Positions 50,200 to 62,308 of a DNA stretch of 64,000 nt are shown piece after piece. The stretch is taken from assembly GCA_002049455.2 (NCBI GenBank), contig KV918762.1, positions 736,934 to 800,933 of the forward strand, given 5' to 3'. The notes under the pieces are model-generated. The model was not told the DNA's origin, searched no databases, and saw only the letters and a program-made list of their open reading frames with translations. The DNA is from Porphyra umbilicalis. Taxonomy: Eukaryota > Rhodophyta > Bangiophyceae > Bangiales > Bangiaceae. How positions within the stretch are numbered: position 1 is the first letter of the stretch; each line of letters opens with the position of its first letter. The position numbers were made by a program, and so were the translations under genes.

Positions 50200-50995
50200 G
50201 GCGCCATGGCGCCACTGGAGGCGTTCAGTGGCGCGGCCCCGGATTCGCGGCAGCGACCTCCGTCGACCTTGCCGCGGGCTGGTGCCAGTCGTGGACGGTT
50301 GCGCTACCCTGCACTTGTTTCGGGCCGGCGATGGGGCGCTGTTGCCTTGAGGGGACAGCCGGTCGGGACCGTCCTGGGGCGCTGTGGCGCCACTGGGGGC
50401 GACCAGTGGCGCAGCCGCGGGTTCGCGGCGATCACCCGACTCGATTTGGCCTCAGTCGATCTTGGGCGGTTTTGGCCGGGAGCAGTAGGCCTACTGCTCC
50501 CGACGGGCACGAGTCGATTTTGGTTGCAAGTCGATATTGGTCGATTTTGGCCGGCAGTAGTACGCCTACTGCTCCCGACGGGCCCGAATCGATTTTGGTG
50601 GAAGTCGAATTTGGTCGATGTTGGCCGGAAGTAGTAAGCCCCGATTTTGGCCAGGAGCAGTATGCCTACTGCTCCCAGCGAGCAGACTTTGACGGGCCGC
50701 CGATGCGCCGGATCGTCTCCGTTCGAGACGCAACCGGGTGCGCTGTACACACCTCGACGCCTGCTCCACGTCGATGGTGATTTTTGGCGATTTCGTCGGA
50801 GGTCTATTTTACTCGGCCAAAATCGGGTCGACTCGGTGGGAAAAGTAGGCCTACTGCTCCTACCGACTCCACCCAATTTCGGCCAAGTCGATGGAATCGA
50901 CTTGGCCGTTTTCTCGATCGCGAATGTTGGCGTAAGATCTCGCACTGTGGCCGTGACGAAGCGTCCATGGCGCGGTCTCTGGGGCGCTGGGGGAG
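50200..50995 (+). repeat. Palindrome-rich non-coding region of element B
   Basis: After the pol stop, two related segments of about 60 bp (50200-50260 and 50378-50437) each contain GGCGCCACTGG...CCAGTGGCGC-like inverted repeats. Then comes a perfect 24-bp palindrome at 50478-50501 (GGGAGCAGTAGG and its reverse complement), with degenerate relatives near 50553-50573, 50654-50675 and 50843-50860. These are interleaved with TCGATTTTGG-type direct repeats. A GGGGGAG purine tract lies just before the 3' LTR. No ORF is supported. Confidence 0.8.
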
Positions 50996-51395
50996 TCTTG
51001 AGGCAGCCCCTCAAGCCCGCGCAGGTAAGTCGGAGTTACCGCGGACTGCCTGGCTACTTCCGGGAGTACTTATGCGGTCATCGGCTTGTTTGGCTGTGCC
51101 ATTGTCATGCATTGCTGTATGTGTGAGATGTATTTACTTGTACTTGTGTATTGAGGGCAGCTTCTTTTGGAGCTGAGCTCGAGGAGATTCTCGTGGGGTC
51201 ATCGAGGGGCGTCGCGATTTGTGGTGTGGTGAGAGCATGTACCCTCCAAGGGAGGGAGCACTGCGCTGGCGGGGGGGGCGCGCCGGCAGACCGTGGCGAG
51301 AGAGGCACACGGAGGGTTTATGAGCCTGCTGGCCTCGTGCCTCAGACCGCTCTCGAGTAAAGAAACGCATTCACCCAACTACCGCTCACTTCACA
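50996..51395 (+). repeat. 3' LTR of copia element B
   Basis: 400 bp, starting TCTTGAGGC (TG changed to TC) and ending CTTCACA, followed by AACCC. Confidence 0.88.
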
Positions 51396-54302
51396 AACCC
51401 CCACGGCGGCGGCGCGAAGAGGGAGGAGGAAGAGCCGGAAGGGGAGGGGGGGGCGGGGGGGACGCGGGCGCCGGTGCTGGTGCTAACGACCGAGCATTCT
51501 GTGAAGACGTGTTTGATCATCATGAGCGCATTAAAAACGCGAGGCGCACCACCGCCGCTTTTCCGCCGTTCCAGGGTGGGAAGGGGCCATCTGGGTGCTG
51601 TCCGTGGCTTCGAGAGGAGCTCTGGCACGTTTTTGTTTTTGCGTGCACGGCTGGAGGTTGGTGTGGCTTATATCAAAACGAGCTGCAGCGACTGTACCGC
51701 TACACCAGAGCACTGAAGGAAAGTACTGGCGATGCTTCCCAGAAGCCGTTCACGGACACGTACAAGAGTGCCAAACGCTTCGTGGCAGCGGTACGGCGCT
51801 GCATTCGCTCGGTGATCACTCTGTTGGAGTGGAAGAAGGTCACCATAGATGTGGACTGTCCCAAGTATCCTATGTTCTTCCGCGACGCTTTTGATGCTTC
51901 GCAGGAGATGGTCGTTCAGGTAGAGATGGGCGACCTCTACTGGGGAAAGAAGGTGCAGGCCGCGATGGACACCAGTACAGATCATCCCCAGTCAATACTC
52001 TTGCAGGGAGTCTGAAAACGGGAGATATACCGGCAGCAACGCGCCCACGTCGAGAGTTTAATGAAGAAGAGCACACGGGTACTGGCTATGCATATTTACC
52101 CTGACGCAACCGTATTGAGCAGCAGCGGCGCTATATCGGCGTACCCTTTGCGGATGCGCGTGGCAGACATCAATACAAAGGCGGTGCGATGGGCCACACT
52201 GGCGTATATGCCGCAAATTGAGTCCACGTTCCTCGAGACTCGCAAGGGTCAAGAGGTGCGCTCGGAGCTTTTGCAACGCATTTTTCATCTCGTCTTTCGC
52301 CGGAGTGTACTGGCCAGTCACCTTGGGGAGTGGTTGAGCCTCCCCGGTGGCGGCCGAGTATGAGTTTCCCCGTGTGCGCTACTGTACGTTTATGACCAGC
52401 CAGAGGAGCGCGTCATTATGTGCCTCAAGGCCTCTGGTTGCCTCTACCCGAGTACCCCCTGTATGGCTGATCGGGAGGACTTGTTCTCAACAGGAGGGGC
52501 CAGTGCGACAAGAAGAGACGTCGAGGAGACCGTGAGCGCCCCGCTGGGAAACGTGAAAATGAGCAACTTTTTGGGTGGCGCCACGCGACGAACAGATGTT
52601 GAGCTCGATCACAGCCGCAGCAGTGTTGTTCCAGCGATGGCCGCCTGGGCTGGCCTTGGAAGCGGAGCAAGGATGCTCTATCGCCTACCTGGTTTTGACC
52701 GGCTGCACGTACGTTTCTCTGAACTCCTTGCTGGCGACTGGGTGAGTTTGTGTGTGTGGCTGGCTGGCTGCGTGTGACAGGCAACGCCCTGGACTGAGCT
52801 GTGCAGTATCTCACCGTGTCGCTTCGTGCTTTGGTGTTGCTGGTGACTCGCTGTCTCGTTCCGCTGTCTCTTCTACTGAAGCGCCTGAAGTTGGTCATGG
52901 ACGCTGGCGTCAATAGAAAAGCGGCCAACCAGGTGCCTGTATACCTCTGCGATGCAGCAGATGGCGGTACTCGTGCGCGTTTCGACACAGTTGCAAACAC
53001 TGAGCGCGGTATCAACCTACGCTTAAAACACGCGTCAAGTCGCTTACGTGTGCCTCACATTCACCCTCGGTACGTACAGGTGTTATTTTGAGAGTAGGAA
53101 TGGAGGAGCGAGCAGGAACGCAGGCAGTGAAAGTGGTGTGATGCTCTTCGTATTTTTGCCACGATCTCGTGGGGATCGGTATGTCTTCACCGACATGTGC
53201 TTTTGTCGCTACTCGCCCATATGTACCTGAGTCGTACAGTTTCTTCAATGCAGAAGCTACCAGACAGGCCACAATGACCGGCAGCGAACACCGCCGAGCT
53301 CTACCATTCTTGCGCTTTGGTGTCGTTGGTGTGGCAGGCCCGCTGCGCAACGATTCGGGACACAGGGGGCTGACGAAAGCTATCAGCGAGCTGGTCGTTG
53401 TGACAAACGCCCTTTTCGCAGCGCGATAAAAAGGCGGGGAAGAGGGGATCCTGTACTTTGAGGTTGTGGTCCTCGCAAAGAAGGCGCACGAATGGGTAAT
53501 TAACTCGTTTCAGCCACTACTGGGCCCCGCCCACACTAACCAGCTGCTCCGCATGTCAGCGCATCTCCTCGATGAGTTCCGTCTCCAAAGAAGCGTCGGC
53601 GACGGCAATGTTGCCTACAACGAAATGCTGTACCAGTTCGTGAAGGCCGCGAACAAGCTCACGAACCGGAGGTGGGGCCAGTTTGGGGAGCATTTCTTCG
53701 TGAACAAGCAGCTTTTCATCGATCTGCCTGAGGAGAAAGATGGGGAGGATGAGGGGGAGACTGCCAGAAACGAGTCCTACTCGACAACGTGCAGTGACGG
53801 TCAATGGCGGCGGCGCCATCGACGGCGGCGGCTGTGGAGGAGGTGGAAGCACTCCGAGAAGCGGCCGACAGCACAACTAGCCGAGCCCTTCTCGGTCCCC
53901 GGTGTGGCGGCGTCAATACGTCGCAGTGCTGAACTGGACGAGAGCCGCGGGCTGCCAGTCTTGGAGGCTGCGTTTACCTGTGACGAGACGACGCTCTTCA
54001 GCATCAGCACAAACCTGTTCTTTGGCAACCTCTCTCGGAGGCACAGGCGTTCCGGTTTTACCGTCCGAGAAACGCCGTCCTTTCCCAGGTCGCCGTGGTT
54101 CGACCGGCTGCAAAACAAGGGACCCGACGTGGACGTGCGTATCGGTCAGGCCGCGCTGGCCGTCACCACGCGGGCCCGCGGCTGGGAAAGGCTCGCAGTG
54201 CGACGGGCCGAAAGGCTTCCTCTCGGCCTGGATGTGTACTCTCCCAGTGCAATTGCCAGCATCTAGGTTGAGACATGTCCGCAGAGGGATAGAGAGGCGC
54301 GG

Positions 54303-54521
54303 TGGGGCTGGAAGTCGTCAAGGCAGCGGCCATGGTGGGTTGATTGCCTGTCGAACACGCCTTGGAGCATCTGAGCGAGCGTCGCGGCGTGACGGTGACG
54401 CCCATCGACGTGCCAAAAATGGAGGGGGAGCGTCGGGCGGCGCGTGTTTTTGTCAATGTGTTTGCCATGAGGGAGGCCTTGAATGAGCATCCGTCGGACA
54501 GTATGCGAAGCTCCGAGTAAG
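54303..54521 (+). pseudogene. Possible C-terminal exon of the Plavaka-type gene
   Basis: Frame GLEVVKAAAMVG-stop-LPVEHALEHLSERRG continuing to FVNVFAMREALNEHPSDS, ending TAA. It has protein-like texture and one in-frame TGA, and sits 40 bp after the 54266 stop in the same orientation. Assignment to the transposase is by position only. Confidence 0.3.
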
Positions 54522-57500
54522 GCCAGTCTAGCTTCTCCGCATTATGCCTGGAATAAAATGACAACGAGTGGGGCGGGTGGGGCGGAGGAGCGGTGAGTGG
54601 GCGGGGGGTGGGTGTGGGAACAGGGCGAGAGTGTGGGCCGGCGAGAAAACAGCAGCCGCACGCTGACGGCACTGGCGAGTGGGGGGCAGGCACGCAGCTT
54701 GATTGGCCTAGGGTGCGTTGCGGGGCGGTGGCATGTTGAACTGCTGTGCTGTGCAGTGCGCCGTGAATGCTTAGACGTGGAAGAGGGCGGAGGGTGGGGG
54801 CCTGGGGGGGGGAACTGAAAAGAATGGGAAAGAACAAGAACTCTAGGGGGCGTGGAAGAAAGGCGAGAAAGACGAAGGTCGAGAAAAACGCACCTGCGCA
54901 TCGATGACAGCATTGTGTGGGGGCACGCAGGCAAGCCGCTCGATTGGCGCGAGACACCTTGCCGGGGCTGGGGCTGGCGGGGGCTGGCGAGGCCACAGAT
55001 GCGGTGACCGTTGTGACGGAGTAAGCTTCTGCTGCTGTCAATTGCCGGAAAATTCTTGAAAATGTAGATCTCAAAGGATAGCATCCTGAACCCGCGAATT
55101 TCTGCGTCGTAGTCTGGTACCTTGAACACTAAGCCACGGGTCCAATCGGCCTTCCAAACAAGCCAAATCTGGACAATATATCTCCAGATTATTAGACAAT
55201 CTGCCTTCGGGTATGCCGGAACATAGCAGCCTCTTTGCTGCGACAACCGTGCAAGCAGTGGCGACGTGGCAATGAGATCTGACCGGCCGGATGAATGCGG
55301 TTCACGTACTGCGCAGCGCAGCCTCCGATCAACCTAGCGATGAGCGGCCCGAGTTGACCTGTGGCCTTGCACCCAAGGGTGAAATCGCGTCACGTGCGCG
55401 ACTTCGAGCCGAGCGTATTGAGGCGACTTGAATGTGATTTGGTTCGAACTGCAGTGCTCTGAGGCGCTGCAATTGGCCCACACGACGATTTTTCCTTACG
55501 CAATCGACGGGGTGCCCTTCTGGATGAGATACAAAATGTGCGTTTCCACTTGAAGCCTACGTTTTCCTTGGCTGAGTACGGCCCACAGGAGCCAGCATCG
55601 ATTTGAAAATCCCCGGGAAGACACTTGAAACCACAGTTTGCCTGAGGATGGAATTCGGCTTCTTCGAGGGCTCCCGTAGGCCGTTTTGCACCCCAGTAAA
55701 GTTGTACCATTTGAAGACCATCGTTGATCCTCACCATAGTACCTGCTGGCGACCTCTTGGAGACACACGCTTTGTGGATATCAACGCAAAGAAGTATCCA
55801 AAAAACGCTGGCGGGCGGGAATGCCGACAGTGCTGAAGGAGAGCCATGAGTTAGTGCCTGGGGAGCGACTGCTCCGTCATGTGCACTGATTCAAATCAGA
55901 GTACGGATGTACTCGTGCTCACGTCATTTTGTCGATAGTATCTGCCACATCTTTCCCTTTCTAGTTTGTCCCAGCGCGGACCCCAAGATCCGAAAGGAGC
56001 TGGGGCTCAGCGCTCTTTAAAATTTAGCTGGCAAAGAGGTCGAGCACTTCGACAGCACGAATCACCGGCAGGTAAATGTCGCGCTCCACCCAGCGCGGCA
56101 CCATAGCGTGGACCACCCTCTTCACCCGGCCAAGTAGTCTTCATGACGCTTAACATGGTCAGTGAAGTACGGTTGCCTTATTTTGTGCGCCACCGTGGGC
56201 GTTTTGGTGTAGAAGTTCGATTTGTGGCACCGGTGTCGACGATGCGGGTGCCCGCGAGAACAGAGGTGCCGCTATTTTCAATAGCGGCGACACCGGTTGC
56301 AGCGACGGCCGTGCGGATGGTGGGGACTGCATTGCCGGCGTCGGTGGCGCTGGCGGTGCCAGTCAAGAAGGCAGTGGCGGCGGAGGCGACAAAGGAGGTG
56401 GCGACAAGGAGGCGGCGACGCCGTCGGTGGCGGCAACAGTGGTGGTGCCAGATATGATGGTGGCCGCGGCGGTGCAAAAGGGAACTGCGGCGCCGACGCT
56501 AAATAAAAAGCGTATAGCGGCGCTGGCGACTGTTTGAGGAGGATAATTGCGGCGGTAGGAATGAAAACTGTGGCTTTGGAGAGTGTGGCGGCGGCGATGA
56601 TGGCGGTGGCGGCGGTGGTGGCAGAGATTGGTTTGACGGCAATGGGAAGTTTGTCGAAGGTGGAGCCGGTGACGATGGTGGCCGAGGTAGTCCGTATTGC
56701 TCATCATGGAAACACGGCGGCCGGTCCGCTGACATGATTTGAGCTCACCCCGCGCTTCAAATAAGCCAGGATAGCTTTCTTTCCTCGGTGTTGCCTCGGA
56801 CCAGTTTACTCAGATCCAGCCGTCATACGCGGCCATCGGTACTTAATTGAGAGAATATCTCACTGCACGTGAATGGGCTCATTGGCAAGAACAATGGCCA
56901 GGCGCTCGCTTCAAAAGAGGGCCCGTAGGCTCGTGCGTCTGTGTGTGCGCCTTGGTGTGTCATCGTTCTTCAGTGACTTGTTTTTTCAAAAACGCTGCAC
57001 GGTATGTTCTGTGTGACGCATGTATTGTACGTGACGGGATCGCAACAAAGGGTTCATTTGGATGCCGGAGTCATGCACTCGAGCATTAAACTCAACTGGC
57101 GAGACCATTCGTATCTGCAGACAGCCATTGGAGCGCTTTACATCTCGAAACTCTCTACTATGAGCGACTTGACCAGTAAACCACTCACTCACGGAACGTC
57201 TCCGGCACTGATACAAAGCAGTGCATCGCGACTCATGGCGTGTGTCGCGTAAAACTAGACTACAAAGTGAAAAAAAGGACCACATATTGTCACGCGCTAG
57301 CTCAAGTACAGTCATGTGACTGCGCGTGACTTCGTGAACAAGAAAGGTTTGCCCATCATCCAATGTCTCCCATCAATGACACATGCACGTCCACTACAGT
57401 AGATCCACTGACATACCGTCATGGTCTGTAGCATGCATCTCACCATCACTCTGTAAGCAAAACATCCCCTCTCAACACTTTCTACTAATCCTCTTCATTA

Positions 57501-57681
57501 TCATAGAGTACAGTGCCCACCGTGCCGAATGTCCCTGCAGACACAGCGCTCGTCTTCCCAACAGTCATGCCCGTTTTGAGACAGCGAATGTCACCTCGCG
57601 CAGATGGAGCAGCGACCCTGCTCGAGGCCGTCGTTCTCGGCCCAGTGAAGTCAGTGAGTGCTTTTCTCTTGTAGATTTTCG

Positions 57682-58176
57682 TCAGCCCCGCCTTGAAATT
57701 GGCTGCGATCGCGTTGCAGTCACGTGAAAGGCGTGCAGGCTCCAAAGAGACGCTATGAGACACTCCGTGCGTGAGCATTTTCGGTCGCAATTCATGCCGT
57801 TGTGGCAGCCGTTAAAGTCTTGCTGACCACCAATGCGGAGAAGGCGCTCGACAACGGCGTTGGCATCGGCCAGCGTGCTGCTGAAAATTTCTATGTCCCG
57901 GAGCGCGCGCCATATTCGAATGCACGCCTTTGCTAGCACGTGCCCGGTGCGCTTCGACCACGCTTTGACCAGAATCTGGAGCGCGTCGTCTTCGCACGCG
58001 TCCAGGCGCACAGCATGGTGAGCCGAAGCGCTTGGAACTTGGCTATTGGCTGCGAGCACAAATTTCTCTTCGGTCAGCGCCCCATTTAGCTTCCTCTTGT
58101 CAGACACCACCACCTCACAAAATGGCGCGAAGCGCTGCACCTTTGTCAAAATTGTGCGATCGTAGTGCGTCTGCAT
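57682..58176 (-). CDS. Hypothetical protein, 164 aa, unrecognised
   Basis: Frame starting MQTHYDRTILTKVQRFAPFC. Mixed composition with a credible helical middle (DDALQILVKAWSKRTGH, IRIWRALRDIEIF) and several cysteines near the end (CHNGMNCDRKC). Texture is more protein-like than neighbouring ORFs, but there is no motif, no homologue in the window and no splice evidence. It could be a fragment of a decayed transposase or chance. Confidence 0.25.
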   Translation of the reverse strand: MQTHYDRTILTKVQRFAPFCEVVVSDKRKLNGALTEEKFVLAANSQVPSASAHHAVRLDACEDDALQILVKAWSKRTGHVLAKACIRIWRALRDIEIFSSTLADANAVVERLLRIGGQQDFNGCHNGMNCDRKCSRTECLIASLWSLHAFHVTATRSQPISRRG

Positions 58177-59419
58177 TAAGACTCACATGAGCTCAGTTTC
58201 CCAAGGCGCTGGTCACTTCGCTTCAGGCTGTTGGTGTTGCGCGTGCTTACTCTGGCCTTCGTGCTGTCCCAAAGAACCACCTTTGACTAGTTGCAGGCAT
58301 GGCACGACCGCTGCGTACCAACTATGAACGCTATGGTGCATGTCCCTAAATTGAGACATGCACGTTTTCTCAAGGACGTCAACATCTGCACGGTACCAGG
58401 TTTGGTGGCGTACGAGAAGATTCTCGACTGGCCTCCATGGAAGGAGCCTCTCCCGGCGTGTTTTTGGCGGACAAGTCCGTAGTACCCGCCTGTGGGCACT
58501 GTTCTGTGGACCTTTCGGATAGCCCTGATCCTGGAGCCACTCCTTTTCTTTTTCTTGGGGTTACAGGTTTGCTACGCTCAAAATCATGTGCAAACTAGAG
58601 CTTCGATGAGGGGTGTCCCAAGTCGTATTTTTTTCACAGGGGGCTACAAGGGATTCTTTTTCATATTTTTATTGGTACTGTTGTGCCCTGAGTTTTGGAC
58701 ACAAATTGTCAGCTCATTCTTTCTCTTGCATCCATTCATTTTATTGGGGCGCGTGATGGTCACCTGTCAAAGCTGCGAAGAATAACACTTTTCCTCATGG
58801 AATGTCAGGAGGTGCTGCCACTGTACACACTGTCAGGGGCTCGTCTGTAAGCACAGTGGGACCGAGTGGGTCACATTACATTATTGGTCCGTTGCAGAAG
58901 GCCAGTGGGCCGAGAAAGAACAACAAAACGCGATGTCATATATTTGGGACACGGACCATACAGAAAATCCTTTTTGTTCGTCGGCTGGTGACACTTTGAT
59001 CGTGTCGTTGACTGAGTCCTTACAATTCGCACTTCTTTTGCTGTCGCGGCTTGAAGCTCTATCAGCTCGGCGCCCATGGCGCTTCAAATTCGACGCGCAG
59101 CCGTTGCCGGATGATGCCACGCTCCCGCCTGAGAACGAGTTTCACTCTCTCGCGTCACTACTCCAAGCATTTTCAATGTCTGAAATGTAAAGTCACGGCA
59201 TGGCTCCCCGCTGAGCGCCTGCTGCTCGTTTTTTGAAACGTTGGGTACGCCAACCGTTTCCGGTTCTGCGCCGCTTAGCGGCGCGATGCCGAAAGATGTG
59301 CATTCGCCGGGTGTTCCGCCAGCGCAAGCGCGATCCTTTGCACTACTCGCGCCTCTACGCTCGACCGCGTAGACAGCCATCACTGTCCGTGCAACCGAGC
59401 CCACCCCTCCTGCGGAGCG

Positions 59420-59959
59420 CTAGATTGAGGTTGCACGACGAACGATCGAACATAGCGTCATCTCGCGGCCCTGACGACTTGCAGCGGGCAGCCTAGCCGG
59501 AACATATTGGCGGCGAGCAAGCGGCGTCGTTGATGGCGTCGCGTGGGGGCAGCGACAGGTGCTCGAGAGTGAGAAGAGGAAGGCGTTGGCAGCCACGGTT
59601 GCTACGCGTCGCAGCAGCACTCGCGGTACCGTTCTGCCATTTGCGAGGGCTGCGAAAATGGCGGCGAGCATATGCATCTGCCAGTGGCGACTTGAGGCGC
59701 CGGAAGCGTCAGCGGGTCTGCTCACTCGAAATTTCGGATTACTTCTTGGCACTTTCGAGGCGATACAGACGCGAAAAGCGTCTTCAGGAGGTCGCCGAGG
59801 GTGGCTGCGAAGACTGTCACATGAAACATCCAAGGGGACACCCCAGTAACAATATAGCAACCCGTTCAGTCCGATCATGGGCGTTATGATCGCCACTAAG
59901 AGCAGCGTCAACAACATCCGCACCGAGCCGCTGCCGAACAATTTAAGAGCGCCACGCAA
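59420..59959 (-). CDS. Hypothetical protein with an N-terminal hydrophobic segment, 179 aa
   Basis: Starts MRGALKLFGSGSVRMLLTLL. Residues about 14-38 are strongly hydrophobic and would form a signal anchor. The remainder is Arg/Ala/Ser-rich without motifs. A chance ORF is equally likely. Confidence 0.2.
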   Translation of the reverse strand: MRGALKLFGSGSVRMLLTLLLVAIITPMIGLNGLLYCYWGVPLDVSCDSLRSHPRRPPEDAFRVCIASKVPRSNPKFRVSRPADASGASSRHWQMHMLAAIFAALANGRTVPRVLLRRVATVAANAFLFSLSSTCRCPHATPSTTPLARRQYVPARLPAASRQGREMTLCSIVRRATSI

Positions 59960-61257
59960 GCAGACGTGCAGTTATTTGATTGGGTGTCGAACTGGCGGCG
60001 AGCCTTCCCGAACTGATGCTGACAGCGGCCATGCACTTGTCAAAAAAGGGTAGGCTACATCATTTTTATATGCGTAAATGAGAGCGCGTGTTGATGGTTG
60101 TGATCCTCCGAACTCAACTGGCCCAGACATCCCAGTTGACACTTCCGCGCACGTCGCGTGTCGATGAGCAATCGTAGCTGCGCGCAAGGGCGATCGTGGA
60201 AGGATCGTTGCTACAGAATGTGACACGAAGCCTATTCGGAACAGAATCTGGCGTAACTGTGCTCTCATGGATGCTATCGTCAATCGATTTGGTTCCAGGT
60301 TCATGATCACCACGTGTCTGGGAGCATTCCATGTGCAGCGCAGCGCTCAGAACGGTGACACGGTCGACTGAACTTGATCTCGGAAGTGACGGCACGAACA
60401 ACGTTGCTGGGGGGAACGCAAAGCTGGGTCGGAGCAAAGTACTACGGCCAATCAGGCCTGTTCAGTGGAGTACAGCGAAGGGCACCCTCTTCTGCGCCCA
60501 ATCTTGCGCCCCGTCCTGCTGAGATGGCGTCCAGTTTCCTGGTGGCGAAGCTCCCGGCCTGATCGGCCACCCACGGGCGATCAGCCACTATAAGCAGAAA
60601 CACTTCCGCCAGCCTCATGGCATGACGTGGCAACGCGTTGGGAGCGACTGGCCCCCACGGGGCCGTCATGCAGCACATGCGAATCTCGACAGGTCTCACC
60701 ACGCGGCACGCTTGCAAAAGTGGCCCTGCTGGCGTCTCTCCGGCTTGCTGTGCGGCCTCGAACGACGCTGTGTCATATACCAGTGGTCTTACGTGACAGC
60801 TTCTGTACGGGCCCTGACGTCCGACAGATTGTTCGAAGAGATCGATGCATGGCAGCAAAACGTACGCCTTTCGCCTGCGATGTCACACGATGTCTAGTTC
60901 AGATTGGGTGATGTTTGACCGGAGCCGGTCGCGCGATGGGACACGAATCACCCAGGGCCGACGGCCCAGCGCCAAACCCAGACGGTGTGATCAAGAATGT
61001 CACACGTGGTGACCTTCACGATCGTCGCTGAGGCCTTCCGGGCCACTGACAACGCTCTTTTTTGTCTAAAACAGGGCGGCCTAGTCCGGAGCAGTCGGTA
61101 ATCGGCCTCTGGCGTCCACATATCTGGCTTCCCACGCCGGCTGATCGACGGTGCCGACCGCCTCGCCGAGCTGCCTTGCGTCAGGGAATTTCTTCGCTGC
61201 CTTCATGCGCCTCCTAATTCTGCGGCCGCGGCTTTCAGCCACTCGTCAAATGACTTC

Positions 61258-61830
61258 GTGAACTCGTCGACGTTGTCGCAAAACACATTGACGCGCCTGC
61301 TTTGCCGCGTATGCCGACGTTTTGCTTGCCGCCTGCACGGTTCACTCCCTAGCGACCCTTTGTCCGTGCCACTTCCCGTCCAACCCGTCACGTTTCCTCC
61401 CGAAGTCCATCAAACGGTCGCGTACGTCAAGGAGTTCGAGCGGCCAGTGGATCGCGCCGCACCGGTGCAGGCGCCGCTCAGGGATGCGATCGGTCCGCGT
61501 GCCGACGACTCATGGAAAGCAGCAACCGCTTCCATGTCGCAAGCCGCCTTATCGCAGAGGCGGCGTCACTAAGGACCGACCGCGTTGTTGTTAATGGAGA
61601 GCGACAGCCAGATTGACGACGCGGCGGTCAACTTTGTCCCCTGCTCTAACGTCGGGAAGTGTACGGGAACGGTGCGCCGGTGCGAGCGCGCTGGTGTTCC
61701 GTGTGATCAGTTTTGCGGCTATTCGCACGTACGTTGGGTGACACCGCACCAATCTTCTGCTACCGCCACTTGGGCGACTTCGATCATCGGGCGTGTCGGC
61801 GCCGGACATCATCCCACGTGGGCGTCGCGG
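61258..61830 (+). pseudogene. Decayed C-terminus with a cysteine cluster
   Basis: One plus frame from 61258, broken only by TAA at 61570. The N-terminal part includes LPVQPVTFPPEVHQTVAYV. After the stop comes SDSQIDDAAVNFVPC, followed by CSNVGKCTGTVRRCERAGVP and CDQFCGYSH. The spacing resembles the Cys-rich cluster that ends many transposon-encoded proteins (pattern C..GC..rC.C.kag..C...C). Family not assigned. The frame runs into the left arm of the G2 inverted repeat. Confidence 0.35.
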
Positions 61831-61841
61831 TCGGCACTCTT

Positions 61842-62190
61842 TGTGGCGGTCGGGGGTTCCGCAGTTGGAAGGGGCGTGTCCCCTCAGCTGTGGACAGCAC
61901 ACCCCCGGGGGCCGTCCCTAAATACCCCGATCCGGGCCAGCAAGGGAATGACCTGTCGAGATCTCGAGGAGATCGGATTCGGTCGGGGGCGGGGCTTTTC
62001 CCCAGTGGTTTTCCCAACCCCCCTACGACTTGTTTAAACTTTTTGATTTGGAGGGATTTATCGGTTTGGCGCATTTGAGTTGGCTACTTTGGCTGCCGCC
62101 GTTCGGGTTGGGGAGGGGTTTATTGACAGCCGGGACGACGTCCCCGTCGCCGTTTGATAAAACGAACTGTGGGTTGAACTACGACAACTA
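61842..62190. repeat. Left arm of an inverted repeat (G element)
   Basis: Matches the reverse complement of about 62876-63218 over roughly 340 bp with scattered differences. Shared landmarks are GGAAGGGGCGTGTCCCCTCA, CCGATCCGGGCCAGCAAGGG and GTCCCCGTCGCCGTTTGATA. The two arms are separated by about 0.7 kb holding a small ORF. Confidence 0.85.
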
Positions 62191-62308
62191 GGTGGTGCCT
62201 AGAACCGCTACAAGTTTTGGTGAAGCAGCAGAATATTCCGGCCGTTGCCACCCCCGTACCGGGCAGCCGGTTCCCCGATCGTCTGTTGGTTTGTAAACTC
62301 AAGGCGAT

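Larger units (their letters stand above)
45465..51395 (+). mobile_element. Full-length Ty1/copia element B with AACCC target duplications
   Basis: LTRs 45465-45863 and 50996-51395, flanked by AACCC at 45460-45464 and 51396-51400. PBS 45864-45877; gag-pol frame 46021-50199; an unusual 0.8-kb palindrome-rich region before the 3' LTR. The LTRs differ at a modest number of sites (roughly 95% identical by eye), so the insertion is older than that of H. Confidence 0.92.
44688..54266 (+). pseudogene. Plavaka-like transposase, plus copy, split by copia B
   Basis: Coding segments 44688-45464, 51401-52708, 52891-53069 and 53240-54266, with copia B (45465-51395) inserted in the first. The ORF before B and the ORF after it are in the same frame once B and one AACCC copy are removed. 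Plavaka-type blocks: ISAYPLRMRVADI, LAYMPQIEST, LLQRIFHLVFRRS, LLYVYDQPEERVIMCLK, GWAGLGSG-like, LPGFDRLH, then LRMSAHLLDEFRLQR and NEMLYQFVKAANKLTNRR. Introns 52709-52890 (GTACGT...AAG, phase 0) and 53070-53239 (GTACGT...CAG, phase 2) match the minus copy. In-frame stops: TGA 52013, TGA 52361, TAA 53427. The N-terminal start is uncertain. The C-terminal 150 residues are basic and not recognised. Confidence 0.65.
54541..61257. other. Gene-poor stretch with no recognisable element
   Basis: About 6.7 kb of less GC-rich sequence. The longest frames are short and lack recognisable motifs. There is a minus frame at 55390-55737 (LYWGAKRPTGALEEAEFHPQ), an Ala/Val and Gly-type low-complexity stretch at 56240-56700, a minus 164-residue frame at 57682-58176, a hydrophobic plus frame at 58492-58785, and a minus 179-residue frame at 59420-59959. 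I saw no LTR pair, TIR, tRNA or rRNA. Confidence 0.5.

Noticed and set aside
56240-56700. Gly/Ala-rich structural protein
   Set aside because: GGN-type low-complexity DNA is open in several frames on both strands; I could not choose a coding frame.
58492-58785. Small hydrophobic membrane protein
   Set aside because: Hydrophobicity comes from T-rich codons (TTT, TTC). No homologue, no signal of selection, isolated.
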